Shown piece by piece: positions 8,220-16,303 of a stretch of DNA of 30,086 nt. The notes beneath the pieces were generated by a model. The model was not told where the DNA came from and searched no databases. It was given only the letters and a program-made list of their open reading frames with translations. Positions within the stretch are counted from its first letter, which is position 1, and each line of letters begins with the position of its first letter. Source of the DNA: JAUXFK01 sp034189035. Its GTDB lineage: Bacteria > Desulfobacterota > UBA8473. A program made the translations under genes and the position numbers. The DNA lies in NCBI GenBank assembly GCA_034189035.1, contig JAXHVA010000050.1, positions 1 to 30,086 on the forward strand, in the 5' to 3' direction.

Positions 8220-8717
8220 ATGACAAATAAAAAGGCGATTTCAACTCAAGTTTTCTTCATTGTGTTGGTCCTTTGTGTATTGACAGGAATATCTGGATGC
8301 GGTAAAAAGGGATTCCCTGTCGCTCCTGATACTTCTACTCCTATGGCAGTAAATGATTTAAGTACGATTGCTGGAGAAGAAGCAATCACCCTTTATTGGA
8401 CGATTCCTGAAAGAAATACAGATGGATCAAAACTCACTGATTTGACCGGATGTAAGGTCTTGAGAAGCACGGCAAAATCTGATAATTCGGATTGCCCTGA
8501 CTGTCCGAAGAAGTTCAAGAGGCTGGCTGATATAGAACTCAGGGGGAAACCCTATAAACAGGCAATACTTAAAGATGGTATTATGGAGTATGTGGATAAA
8601 GACTTGACTGCCCGTTCAACGTATACCTACAAGGTTTTGTCCTATAATTTAGATGGTATCTTCAGTAAAGATTCAAATCTTGTTGAGATCAAATGGCAAA
8701 TGCCTGCATATCATTAG
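8220..8717 (+). CDS. Lipoprotein with LptM-like N terminus and FN3-like domain
   Basis: This is a 165-residue exported lipoprotein. A signal peptide (residues 1-26) ends in a lipobox ISGC with acylated C27. The mature end CGKKGFPVAP resembles the CGxKGPLxxP start of LptM (YifL), the small lipoprotein that helps mature the LPS translocon LptD. In many Proteobacteria lptM lies directly before lysA-dapF, exactly as here. After about residue 40 the sequence resembles a fibronectin type III sandwich (AITLYWTIPERNTDGS, YVDKDLTARSTYTYKVLSYN), which short LptM proteins lack. A CPDCPKK stretch at about 90-96 adds two cysteines. No clear ribosome binding site is visible. The LptM link is inference from motif plus position. 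Confidence 0.7.
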   Translation: MTNKKAISTQVFFIVLVLCVLTGISGCGKKGFPVAPDTSTPMAVNDLSTIAGEEAITLYWTIPERNTDGSKLTDLTGCKVLRSTAKSDNSDCPDCPKKFKRLADIELRGKPYKQAILKDGIMEYVDKDLTARSTYTYKVLSYNLDGIFSKDSNLVEIKWQMPAYH

Positions 8718-8964
8718 GGAGTTTTTCTTTCCTCTGATAAAAATTGTTCTTCCAAGAAAAAACTGTAACAGTTTAGATTCTTAAAATTTTGGCTGCAAAG
8801 GCGGCAATCAGATTTAACCCGTGCAAAACTCGAATCTTTCCCCCTGTTCTTTCTAAACGCTCTCTACACTGCTCAGATAAGTTGCACGCGATTATAAATA
8901 TGACTGCCTTTGCTCGGTTAAGCCAATAGCCATATTAACATTTTTCAATAACAGGATAAAAGTT

Positions 8965-10224
8965 ATGCATGACTTCCAATACAAAGATAACGAACTCTAC
9001 TGTGAATATGTACCGATATCTGAGATTGCGAAGGATGTTGAAACCCCCTTTTACCTTTATAGCCATAATACCTTGTTAAACCATTTCAATGTTTTTGACA
9101 CTGCTTTTTCTTCTATTAAACACCTTGTCTGCTTTTCTGTTAAAGCCAACTCAAATATCGCTGTACTGAAGACATTCGTCAATCAAGGCAGTGGAGTAGA
9201 TATTGTATCAGGAGGAGAGTTATTTCGAGCATTAATTGCCGGGGCTGAACCGAGAAAGATCGTATATTCCGGTGTAGGGAAAAAGATTGACGAAATAGAG
9301 TTTGCACTTCAGACAGATATCCTTATGTTTAATATCGAGTCGACTCAAGAACTGGAGGTCATAGACCATATGGCAGGGAAGATCGGTACAAGGGCAAGGA
9401 TCTCTTTTAGAATAAATCCGGATATAGATCCTAAAACACACCCATATATATCTACCGGTCTGAAGGAGCATAAATTCGGGATTAATAGAGATAAGTCCCT
9501 TGAAAAGTATATCTATGCCAAAAGGCTAAAACATATTGACATCATAGGGGTAGACTGTCATATTGGATCTCAGATTACCGATATAACTCCCTTTACTGAC
9601 ACCCTTGAAAGGATAAGGGAACTGATCTCAGAATTGAAAAAGGAAGGGATAGATATAAGCTATATAGATTTGGGCGGGGGTTTGGGAATAACCTATGATG
9701 AGGAGACCCCTCCTCATCCAAACATCTATGCGCATGAAGTGATTAAACAGATCTCTGATTTGAATTGTACATTGATATTAGAGCCAGGCAGAGTGATTGT
9801 TGGAAATGCCGGAGTCTTGGTCACCAAGGTGCTCTATAAGAAAGAAGGTGAAGAGAAAAACTTTGTTGTCGTTGATGCCGCAATGAATGATCTTGCACGT
9901 CCAACCCTCTATGGTTCTTACCATGGAATTCAATCTGTTAAACTGGAGGACAAGGGTCGATTCAAGGCTGATCTTGTAGGGCCGATATGCGAATCCGGTG
10001 ATTTTTTGGCAAGAGACAGAGAAATGCACCAATTTGAACGTGGGGATTTAGCAGTCATTATGAGTGCCGGTGCTTACGGTTTTACTATGTCTTCAAACTA
10101 TAATTCCCGTCTCCGTGTTTCAGAAGTCATGGTGGCTGGAGATCGTTTTTATATAATCAGGGAAAGAGAGGAGTACGATGATCTGATTAAGGGAGAACAT
10201 ATTCCCCAATTCCTTTCTTTTTAA
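8965..10224 (+). CDS. lysA: Diaminopimelate decarboxylase
   Basis: This 419-residue fold-type III PLP enzyme decarboxylates meso-diaminopimelate to lysine. The PLP lysine is K60 in CFSVKANSN. Other motifs are GSGVDIVSGGE near 77, HIGSQ, DLGGGLGI, EPGRVIVGNAG, and the active-site CESGDFLARDR near the C terminus. The ending MSAGAYGFTMSSNYNSR is typical. Length is normal. It is separated by 247 bases from the lipoprotein gene and by 99 from dapF. No lysine riboswitch was recognised upstream. It works with dapF, dapB and dapL in this block. Confidence 0.95.
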   Translation: MHDFQYKDNELYCEYVPISEIAKDVETPFYLYSHNTLLNHFNVFDTAFSSIKHLVCFSVKANSNIAVLKTFVNQGSGVDIVSGGELFRALIAGAEPRKIVYSGVGKKIDEIEFALQTDILMFNIESTQELEVIDHMAGKIGTRARISFRINPDIDPKTHPYISTGLKEHKFGINRDKSLEKYIYAKRLKHIDIIGVDCHIGSQITDITPFTDTLERIRELISELKKEGIDISYIDLGGGLGITYDEETPPHPNIYAHEVIKQISDLNCTLILEPGRVIVGNAGVLVTKVLYKKEGEEKNFVVVDAAMNDLARPTLYGSYHGIQSVKLEDKGRFKADLVGPICESGDFLARDREMHQFERGDLAVIMSAGAYGFTMSSNYNSRLRVSEVMVAGDRFYIIREREEYDDLIKGEHIPQFLSF

Positions 10225-10323
10225 AAAATGGTTTGTCCTCATGAAATTTGACAACAGTTGAATCTGTCTCGAAAACGGCTCTTTCATAAAGGCTAAAATA
10301 ATCTTAAAATCTTAAGAATTGCA

Positions 10324-11151
10324 ATGAAAAAAATAGATTTTTTCAAGATGAGTGGAAGTGGAAACGACTTCATAATCGTAGATAATCGTAAAGGTATTAT
10401 TAATGGTGATAGCCTCAGGCACCTTGTGATGAAAACCTGCCTCAGAAAGGTCTCAGTAGGGGCAGATGGGTTTATTGTAATACAGGGATCGGAAAAAGCT
10501 GATTTCAAGTGGAAGTTCTTCAATGCAGACGGAAGCGAGGCTGAAATGTGTGGTAACGGTGGTAGGTGTGCAGCCAAGTTTGCTTATCTGAAGGGGATTG
10601 CGGGAAAAGAGATGTCGTTTGAGACACTGGCCGGCATAATTAAGGCTGAAATTCTTAAGGACAGGGTAAAACTTGAAATGACGATTCCCTGTTGTGTCGA
10701 GCTCGATAAAAGAATATTTCTTGATGGTGAGGAGCATCATGTTGATTTCATCAATACAGGGGTGCCTCATGTCGTAGAATTCGTTGAAGATTTATATAGA
10801 TACCCAGTAGTAAAGCTGGGCAGAATAATACGTTACCACAGCGAATATAAGCCGACAGGTACGAATGTAAACTTCGTTAGTGTATGGGATAGATCAAATA
10901 TTATTATCCGAACATATGAAAGGGGTGTCGAAGATGAGACCCTTGCCTGCGGTACAGGAGCAGTCGCAGCTTCTCTTATAGGATACTTAAAAGGGGCGGT
11001 TTCTCCCCCGGTTGCAGTAAAGACCAAAGGTGGGGAGATCCTAAATATCCATTTTAGGTATAAAGAGGAAGCCTTTGATGAAGTATACCTGGAGGGGGAT
11101 GCCAGGGTGATATACGAAGGGCGCTTATGGGATGATGCAATAATCGGGTGA
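10324..11151 (+). CDS. dapF: Diaminopimelate epimerase
   Basis: This 275-residue enzyme interconverts LL- and meso-diaminopimelate without cofactor. The two catalytic cysteines are visible: C76 in EMCGNGGRCAAKF and C209 in ETLACGTGAVAAS, along with the N-terminal SGSGNDFIIVDN. All family landmarks are present at the right spacing. In this pathway it takes the LL isomer made by DapL and supplies meso-DAP for peptidoglycan and for LysA. It lies between lysA and dapB; dapA, which often sits after dapF, is missing here. Confidence 0.95.
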   Translation: MKKIDFFKMSGSGNDFIIVDNRKGIINGDSLRHLVMKTCLRKVSVGADGFIVIQGSEKADFKWKFFNADGSEAEMCGNGGRCAAKFAYLKGIAGKEMSFETLAGIIKAEILKDRVKLEMTIPCCVELDKRIFLDGEEHHVDFINTGVPHVVEFVEDLYRYPVVKLGRIIRYHSEYKPTGTNVNFVSVWDRSNIIIRTYERGVEDETLACGTGAVAASLIGYLKGAVSPPVAVKTKGGEILNIHFRYKEEAFDEVYLEGDARVIYEGRLWDDAIIG

Positions 11152-11237
11152 GACACTCAAAAGGATGAGCGCAATTTGTCCACCGTTGAAACAACAAAAT
11201 TTCAAAAGGTTAAACAGTTACTAAATAAGGAGAAAAA

Positions 11238-12044
11238 ATGATGTTGAAATCTATTGTTGTCGGTGCCTCTGGCAGAATGGGCAATAGGATCATACATGCG
11301 ATAAATGAAACAGGGGGGATTGACCTTATTGCTGGGGTGGAGTTTAAGGGACATCCTGCCATCGGTCGAGATGCGGGTGAGCTTGTTGGCCTGGGAAAGT
11401 TGAATATAGATATAAAAGACAACCTCAAAGAGGTCATTCATTTGGGCGATGTAATCATAGACTTTACAAATAACACGGCATCTATGAATCACTTAAAGAT
11501 TGCAGCCGAAAACAACGTTCCGATTGTAATAGGGAGTACAGGGTTTTCATCCCAACAGATAGAAGAGGTCAGAGAACTATCGAAAAATACAAGGTGTGTC
11601 ATCTCTCCAAATATGAGCGTAGGGGTCAATCTCTTATTTAAAATCATCCAAAATATTGGAGAGGTTTTAAAAGATGACTACGATATTGAGATTATCGAGG
11701 CACACCACAGGTTTAAAAAAGATTCACCCAGTGGAACTGCGATGAAGATTGCCCAGATACTCGCCGAAACCCTTAAAAGGGATATTAATACGGTAGGGGT
11801 CTATGGACGAAAAGGCAATATTGGAGAGAGGACGCAACAAGAGATCGGGATTCAAGCTGTGAGGGCCGGGGATATTGTTGGAGAACATACAGTAATCTTC
11901 GGTGGGTTAGGTGAAAGGTTGGAGGTTACCCATAGAGCGCACAGCAGAGAAGGCTTTGCCAGAGGAGCTGTGAAAGCCGCAAAATGGGTTGTTCATAAGG
12001 AAAATGGACTATACGATATGCAGGATGTAATGGAGTTAAGATGA
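11238..12044 (+). CDS. dapB: 4-hydroxy-tetrahydrodipicolinate reductase
   Basis: This 268-residue NAD(P)H-dependent reductase makes tetrahydrodipicolinate. The Rossmann motif VVGASGRMG is at about 7-15. The substrate-binding and catalytic stretch EAHHRFKKDSPSGTA is at 154-168, with the catalytic His pair H156-H157 and a lysine pair. Start: AAGGAG at 11227-11232 is 5 bases before ATG 11238 and 8 before ATG 11241, so either may be used. Its stop overlaps the next start as ATGA (12041-12044), showing translational coupling to the FAH-family gene. Confidence 0.95.
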   Translation: MMLKSIVVGASGRMGNRIIHAINETGGIDLIAGVEFKGHPAIGRDAGELVGLGKLNIDIKDNLKEVIHLGDVIIDFTNNTASMNHLKIAAENNVPIVIGSTGFSSQQIEEVRELSKNTRCVISPNMSVGVNLLFKIIQNIGEVLKDDYDIEIIEAHHRFKKDSPSGTAMKIAQILAETLKRDINTVGVYGRKGNIGERTQQEIGIQAVRAGDIVGEHTVIFGGLGERLEVTHRAHSREGFARGAVKAAKWVVHKENGLYDMQDVMELR

Positions 12045-12808
12045 GACTGGTTCGATTTTTAAAGGATGGGGTTTCCAAGTATGGAAACGTTGAAGGCAAT
12101 ACTGTTTGTGAGATTGAGGGGGATATTTATGGGAGTTATACTGTAACAAAAAAAGAGTATAGCTTTGAAGCGATCAAGATACTTCCTCCATGCAATCCCA
12201 CAAAGATAATAGCAATAGGCCTCAATTATAGAGACCATGCCGAAGAAGTAAAGAAAAAACTCCCACAAGAACCGATGCTGTTTTTAAAACCTGACACCTC
12301 AATAATTGGGGATGGAGATCCGATAGTATATCCGAGAAGTTCACAAAGGGTAGACTATGAGGCAGAGCTTGCCTTTGTAATAAAAAGAGAAATTAAGAAC
12401 ATAGACAAAGATGAGGCCTTAGATGCAGTATTAGGGTATACATGTTTTAATGATGTAACTGCCAGGGATATTCAATCGAGGCCTGGACAATTTACAAGGT
12501 CAAAGGCATTCGATACATTTGCTGCAGTAGGACCTTTTATAGTCGCTGACATTGACCCGGGGAATCTCGATATAATGTCTTTTTTAAATGGAGAATTGAA
12601 GCAGTCATCCAACACGAAACACCTTATTTTCGATATCCCTTATCTGGTGAGCTTTATATCCGAGGTTATGACCCTCCTTCCGGGTGACATAATTGCAACA
12701 GGGACCCCCTCTGGCATCGGTCCGATGAGTGTAGGAGATACGATTGAGGTTGTCATTGAGGGAATAGGGACACTAAGGAATTATGTGGAAGCAGAATACG
12801 TTTTATAA
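12041..12808 (+). CDS. Fumarylacetoacetate hydrolase family protein
   Basis: This 255-residue FAH-superfamily protein covers the usual bacterial single-domain length. It has IIAIGLNYRDHAEE at 56-69, FLKP at 81-84, the metal-binding acidic residues in VDYEAEL (E107, E109), D138 in FNDVTARD, and the C-terminal GDIIATGTPSGIG. Members cleave or hydrate C-C bonds in acylpyruvates, decarboxylate oxaloacetate, or act on 2-hydroxyhepta-dienedioates; the exact substrate cannot be read from sequence. The gene overlaps dapB by four bases inside a lysine block. A clean-up role for a keto-acid near the aspartate pathway (for example oxaloacetate or acylpyruvate) is possible but only inferred. Confidence 0.88.
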   Translation: MRLVRFLKDGVSKYGNVEGNTVCEIEGDIYGSYTVTKKEYSFEAIKILPPCNPTKIIAIGLNYRDHAEEVKKKLPQEPMLFLKPDTSIIGDGDPIVYPRSSQRVDYEAELAFVIKREIKNIDKDEALDAVLGYTCFNDVTARDIQSRPGQFTRSKAFDTFAAVGPFIVADIDPGNLDIMSFLNGELKQSSNTKHLIFDIPYLVSFISEVMTLLPGDIIATGTPSGIGPMSVGDTIEVVIEGIGTLRNYVEAEYVL

Positions 12809-12915
12809 ACAATCTCCCTCAATCAAAAGATCGATTAGAAAACCTGAATATTTTTTAAAACGAGTATTCTCTATTTAAATATTGCAGTTTATATTTTGTA
12901 AGGAGGCACGATTTA

Positions 12916-14085
12916 ATGTTTAAGGTGGAAAAGGCAAGCCGGATAAAGGAGTTACCTCCTTATCTATTCGCAACTATCGATAAGTTGAAGGAAGAACAGA
13001 TTACTAAGGGGATAGATATCATAGACCTGAGTATTGGTGACCCGGATATACCGACGCCATCAAATATTATAGATAGGATGAAATATGCAATAGAGGACAG
13101 AAAAAACCATAGGTACCCTTCTTATGAAGGGATGATTGAGTTTAGGATGGCTGTGTCCAGATGGTATAAAATGCGGTTCAATGTAGAATTAGATCCAAAA
13201 GAAGAGGTCCTTTCTTTAATTGGATCGAAGGAAGGGATAGCTCACATTTCATTGGCCTTTGTGAATCCTGGAGATATCGCTTTAGTTCCTGACCCAGCCT
13301 ATCCGGTTTATAGTATAGGAGCGAAATTCGCTGGGGGCAAACCCTATTTTTTCCCCCTTTTAAAAGAGAACAGGTTCCTTCCGGATTTAAATAAGATACC
13401 GGAACCTATTGCACGAAAAGCGAAATTGATATTCCTCAATTATCCGAATAACCCAACTGCTTCTGTCGCAACCAGAGACTTTTTCGAGGAGCTTATAGAG
13501 TTTGCCCTGAAGTACAACATAATTGTATGTCATGATGCCCCTTATACAGAGATCTATTATGATGGAGATCCCCCAATCAGCTTTTTAGAGATCAAAGGGG
13601 CCAAGGATGTCGGCATAGAATTTCACTCCCTATCTAAAACATATAATATGACTGGGTGGCGAGTTGGGTTTGCAGTGGGTAATGCTTATGTATTAAAGGG
13701 ATTGGGAGGGATCAAGACGAATGTAGATTCAGGTCTGTTTCAGGCAATACAGGAAGCGGGGATTGAGGCATTGGAAGGGGATCAATCATCAGTGGATAAG
13801 ATGAGAAGAATATATCAGCAAAGAAGAGATGCGCTAATAGACGGGCTTATAGAGGTGGGTTTAAAACCTGAAATTCCCAAAGCAGCTTTTTATATTTGGG
13901 TTCCTGTCCCAGATAGACATTCATCTGCATCATTTAGTGCGCATTTATTAAACAGGGCAGGGATTGTAACTACCCCAGGGAATGGATTCGGTGACTGTGG
14001 TGAAGGATATATACGTATGGCATTAACTGTATCCAAAGAAAAGATTATTGAGGGTATAAGTCGGATGAAAGATGTAGGGATTTGA
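12916..14085 (+). CDS. dapL: LL-diaminopimelate aminotransferase
   Basis: This 389-residue class I/II PLP aminotransferase converts tetrahydrodipicolinate directly to LL-diaminopimelate using glutamate, bypassing the DapD/DapC/DapE acyl route. Motifs are LIGSKEGIAH at 101-110, NYPNNPTA at 175-182, DAPYTEIYYD near 207-216, the PLP lysine K241 in HSLSKTYNMTGWRVGF, and the arginine in GWRVG. AAGGAGG sits just before the ATG. Many relatives are annotated as aspartate aminotransferases; placement with dapF, dapB and lysA supports DapL. The stop overlaps the folK start as TTGA. Confidence 0.88.
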   Translation: MFKVEKASRIKELPPYLFATIDKLKEEQITKGIDIIDLSIGDPDIPTPSNIIDRMKYAIEDRKNHRYPSYEGMIEFRMAVSRWYKMRFNVELDPKEEVLSLIGSKEGIAHISLAFVNPGDIALVPDPAYPVYSIGAKFAGGKPYFFPLLKENRFLPDLNKIPEPIARKAKLIFLNYPNNPTASVATRDFFEELIEFALKYNIIVCHDAPYTEIYYDGDPPISFLEIKGAKDVGIEFHSLSKTYNMTGWRVGFAVGNAYVLKGLGGIKTNVDSGLFQAIQEAGIEALEGDQSSVDKMRRIYQQRRDALIDGLIEVGLKPEIPKAAFYIWVPVPDRHSSASFSAHLLNRAGIVTTPGNGFGDCGEGYIRMALTVSKEKIIEGISRMKDVGI

Positions 14086-14585
14086 ATATAACACTGAAAA
14101 ATATTGCACATATCGGAGTTGGATCAAACCTTGGTGATAAGATCAAGAATTGTAAAGAGGCCATAAATGAGGTTTCAAGTTTTGAGGGAAACTCGATTAA
14201 AGAACGGTCTTCTTTTTATAGAACAGAGCCGTGGGGTAATGAGGACCAAAACTGGTTTATTAATTGTGTAATCAAAATCGAGACTCCGCTTACCGTATAT
14301 AAGCTTTTAAAAATATTACAGGATATCGAAAAAAAATTCGAAAGGAAGAGAGAAAAGAAATGGTCATCCAGAACGATTGATTTAGATATACTGTTCTTCA
14401 ACGATGAGATTGTAAACACTGAATATCTTCAAGTTCCTCACCCCTTGATTAAGGAGAGAAGATTTGTTATGATACCCCTTAATGAAGTTAGCCCTGAATT
14501 GATTCATCCTTTATTCAAAAAGTCTATAAATGAACTGTTAGATGAAACTGGGGATGAAAAAAAAGTAGTGAAGATTGAAGATTGA
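14082..14585 (+). CDS. folK: HPPK: hydroxymethyl-dihydropterin pyrophosphokinase
   Basis: This 167-residue enzyme transfers pyrophosphate from ATP to 6-hydroxymethyl-7,8-dihydropterin in folate synthesis. Hallmarks are GVGSNLGDK near the N terminus, SSFYRTEPWGNEDQNWFINC, the KKWSSRTIDLDILFF signature with its metal-binding DLD, and VPHPLIKERRFVMIPL. The start is a TTG at 14082 overlapping the dapL stop (TTGA), with GTAGGGA upstream; no ATG fits the conserved N terminus. Folate is the methyl acceptor in the downstream corrinoid system, but folK is a housekeeping gene and no direct link is implied. Confidence 0.92.
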   Translation: MNITLKNIAHIGVGSNLGDKIKNCKEAINEVSSFEGNSIKERSSFYRTEPWGNEDQNWFINCVIKIETPLTVYKLLKILQDIEKKFERKREKKWSSRTIDLDILFFNDEIVNTEYLQVPHPLIKERRFVMIPLNEVSPELIHPLFKKSINELLDETGDEKKVVKIED

Positions 14586-14601
14586 TGATTGAGGAAAGAC
14601 A

Positions 14602-14865
14602 GTGGGGTTTTTGCGTTTAGCATTTTTTATTTTTCTATTTTTTCTTTTGTTTAAATTGTTTAAAGTGCTTTTTTCTCCTTTAGCAAAACAGGATGATACT
14701 ATTACCCTTTTAAACAAAAAGCCAGAAGAAGATGAGATGATAAAGGACCCGTATTGTGATACATATATAACGAAAAGGGGCTCTTTTCCATTAAGAATCA
14801 ACAGTAAGCAATTGTATTTTTGCAGCAAAGAATGCCTTGAAAGATACAAAAAAGAAAAAACTTGA
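14602..14865 (+). CDS. Small membrane-anchored protein with YHS/TRASH-like cysteine motif (PP0621-like)
   Basis: This is an 87-residue protein. Residues 4-25 are a strongly hydrophobic membrane anchor (LRLAFFIFLFFLLFKLFKVLF). The tail carries DPYCDTYITKRGSFPLRI and LYFCSKECLERYK, with cysteines C52, C74 and C78 in the pattern C-N21-C-x3-C. This resembles YHS/TRASH-type metal-binding domains and the small PP0621-like proteins. It begins with GTG 14602 behind GAGGAAAG and overlaps the next frame region closely. A metal-sensing or metal-trafficking role is possible but not established. Confidence 0.65.
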   Translation: MGFLRLAFFIFLFFLLFKLFKVLFSPLAKQDDTITLLNKKPEEDEMIKDPYCDTYITKRGSFPLRINSKQLYFCSKECLERYKKEKT

Positions 14866-14869
14866 ATCA

Positions 14870-15478
14870 ATGATCTATAAAGAAATGCTACTTACAAAAG
14901 GTAAATCTATCGTTTTTTTTGTAGGGCTCTTCTTTTTACTTATATACCCTGATATATCTTTGGCTGATATTTACAGCTTTACGGATGAACAGGGTGTAAT
15001 TCACTTTACCAATGTTCCAACGGATCCCAAGTTTAGCCTAATTTTTAAAGAGACGGATATTGAATATGGGCCTGTCGACTATATGTCACTTATTTCAAAA
15101 ATGTCGAAGAAATACATGGTAGATGATGCCCTGATAAGAGCCATCATTAAGGTAGAGTCTGATTTTAATCCCACAGCAGTTTCAAAAGCTGGGGCAAAAG
15201 GCTTAATGCAGCTGATGCCAGAGACCGCAAAGGATTTGGGTGTGGAGAATGTATTTAATCCCGAAGATAATGTCGAAGGAGGGGTGAAGTATTTAAAATC
15301 ACTCATCTCTCGTTTTGATGACAATCTGCCATTAGCCATTGCTGCGTATCATGCCGGGGGGGGTGCAGTTAAAAAGCACAATGATATTCCACCGTTTGAT
15401 TCTACTCAAAAATTTGTCAAGAGAGTCCTAAACTATTTTGAAAGATATAAGAACAGTTCTTCTACAGGGAAAGATTGA
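14870..15478 (+). CDS. Lytic transglycosylase (SLT domain) with N-terminal DUF4124
   Basis: The protein is 202 residues and exported. A signal sequence ends near ISLA-D at about residue 32. A DUF4124-like segment follows (DIYSFTDEQGVIHFTNVP, 33-50), then a soluble lytic transglycosylase domain. The catalytic glutamate is E96 in KVESDFNP, with GLMQLMP at 111-117 and the AYHAGGGAV loop at 159-167. It cleaves peptidoglycan glycan strands with 1,6-anhydro product formation, acting in the periplasm. Start choice is uncertain: ATG 14870 lies just after the previous stop, ATG 14885 gives a shorter typical signal peptide, and TTG 14837 would add a lysine-rich extension. Ribosome binding sites are weak for all. 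Confidence 0.88.
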   Translation: MIYKEMLLTKGKSIVFFVGLFFLLIYPDISLADIYSFTDEQGVIHFTNVPTDPKFSLIFKETDIEYGPVDYMSLISKMSKKYMVDDALIRAIIKVESDFNPTAVSKAGAKGLMQLMPETAKDLGVENVFNPEDNVEGGVKYLKSLISRFDDNLPLAIAAYHAGGGAVKKHNDIPPFDSTQKFVKRVLNYFERYKNSSSTGKD

Positions 15479-15481
15479 ACA

Positions 15482-16030
15482 ATGTTGAATCTGCCAGTTT
15501 TTCTTACCATATTGAGGATAACGGTCATACCTTTTATTGTAATACTCCTTTTATTTGAAGAAAAATCATATGCCTTTTTTGCTGCGTTACTTTTCTCATT
15601 AGGTGCTATTACCGATATGTTGGATGGTTATTTCGCGCGCCAGCAAGATTCTGTAACCGTATTGGGGAAGATACTTGATCCCCTGGCCGATAAGCTCCTA
15701 ATTGTTGCACCCCTCATCATGCTTATCCCTTTAGGGAGGGTCCCTGCATGGATGGTGGTTATTATTCTCTCCAGGGAGATCGCCGTAACAGGACTGAGGG
15801 GGATAAAAGCTCTTGATGGAGCAGTAATGGCCTCCTCAAACTTGGGCAAATACAAAACAATATTCCAGGATGTCTCCCTGATTGGATTACTCTTGCACTA
15901 TGAATATATAAATATAGATTTTCATATCGTTGGCATGTTTTTGTTATGGATTGCATTAGCGATAACTATATGGTCAGGGGTTGATTACTTTTATAGGTTC
16001 TTTAAAAATGCTGAGGATCTGAATCGCTAG
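15482..16030 (+). CDS. pgsA: CDP-diacylglycerol--glycerol-3-phosphate 3-phosphatidyltransferase
   Basis: This 182-residue integral membrane enzyme makes phosphatidylglycerophosphate for phosphatidylglycerol and cardiolipin. The CDP-alcohol phosphatidyltransferase motif is complete: D45, D48-G49, A52-R53, G62, D66 and D70. Hydrophobic segments alternate through the rest, with several predicted transmembrane helices. The start is three bases after the lytic transglycosylase stop. The family motif alone does not distinguish the alcohol acceptor, but length and position upstream of a tRNA pair, common for pgsA, favour PgsA. It ends 57 bases before tRNA-Gly. Confidence 0.9.
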   Translation: MLNLPVFLTILRITVIPFIVILLLFEEKSYAFFAALLFSLGAITDMLDGYFARQQDSVTVLGKILDPLADKLLIVAPLIMLIPLGRVPAWMVVIILSREIAVTGLRGIKALDGAVMASSNLGKYKTIFQDVSLIGLLLHYEYINIDFHIVGMFLLWIALAITIWSGVDYFYRFFKNAEDLNR

Positions 16031-16041
16031 GCGTTTTTTAT

Positions 16042-16069
16042 TTGACAATACGGAGGAATTTGTTATTAT
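16042..16069 (+). promoter_or_regulatory. Promoter of the tRNA-Gly/tRNA-Cys unit
   Basis: TTGACA (16042-16047) and TATTAT (16064-16069) are separated by 16 bases. They lie 18 bases before the tRNA-Gly gene, in the short gap after pgsA. Matches are 6 of 6 and 5 of 6 to the sigma-70 consensus. Confidence 0.6.
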
Positions 16070-16087
16070 TCAAAAAGAAGTCTTTGG

Positions 16088-16162
<75 letters not shown>

Positions 16163-16166
16163 AAAT

Positions 16167-16241
<75 letters not shown>

Positions 16242-16252
16242 ATTGACAGAGT

Positions 16253-16290
16253 AAGGCTTGCATTTTTTTGATAACCTGCAAGCCTTTTTT
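16253..16290 (+). terminator. Rho-independent terminator after the tRNA pair
   Basis: AAGGCTTGCA (16253-16262) and TGCAAGCCTT (16277-16286) form a perfect 10-bp stem with a 14-base loop, followed by a run of T. The minus strand has no T tail, so it acts on the plus-strand tRNA transcript, just before convergent ribF ends. Confidence 0.8.
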
Positions 16291-16303
16291 ATCTGTAAAC
16301 TGA

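Noticed and set aside
8718..8964. Lysine riboswitch before lysA
   Set aside because: Only small hairpins such as AAACTG-TAA-CAGTTT are visible; the conserved lysine aptamer pieces were not found.
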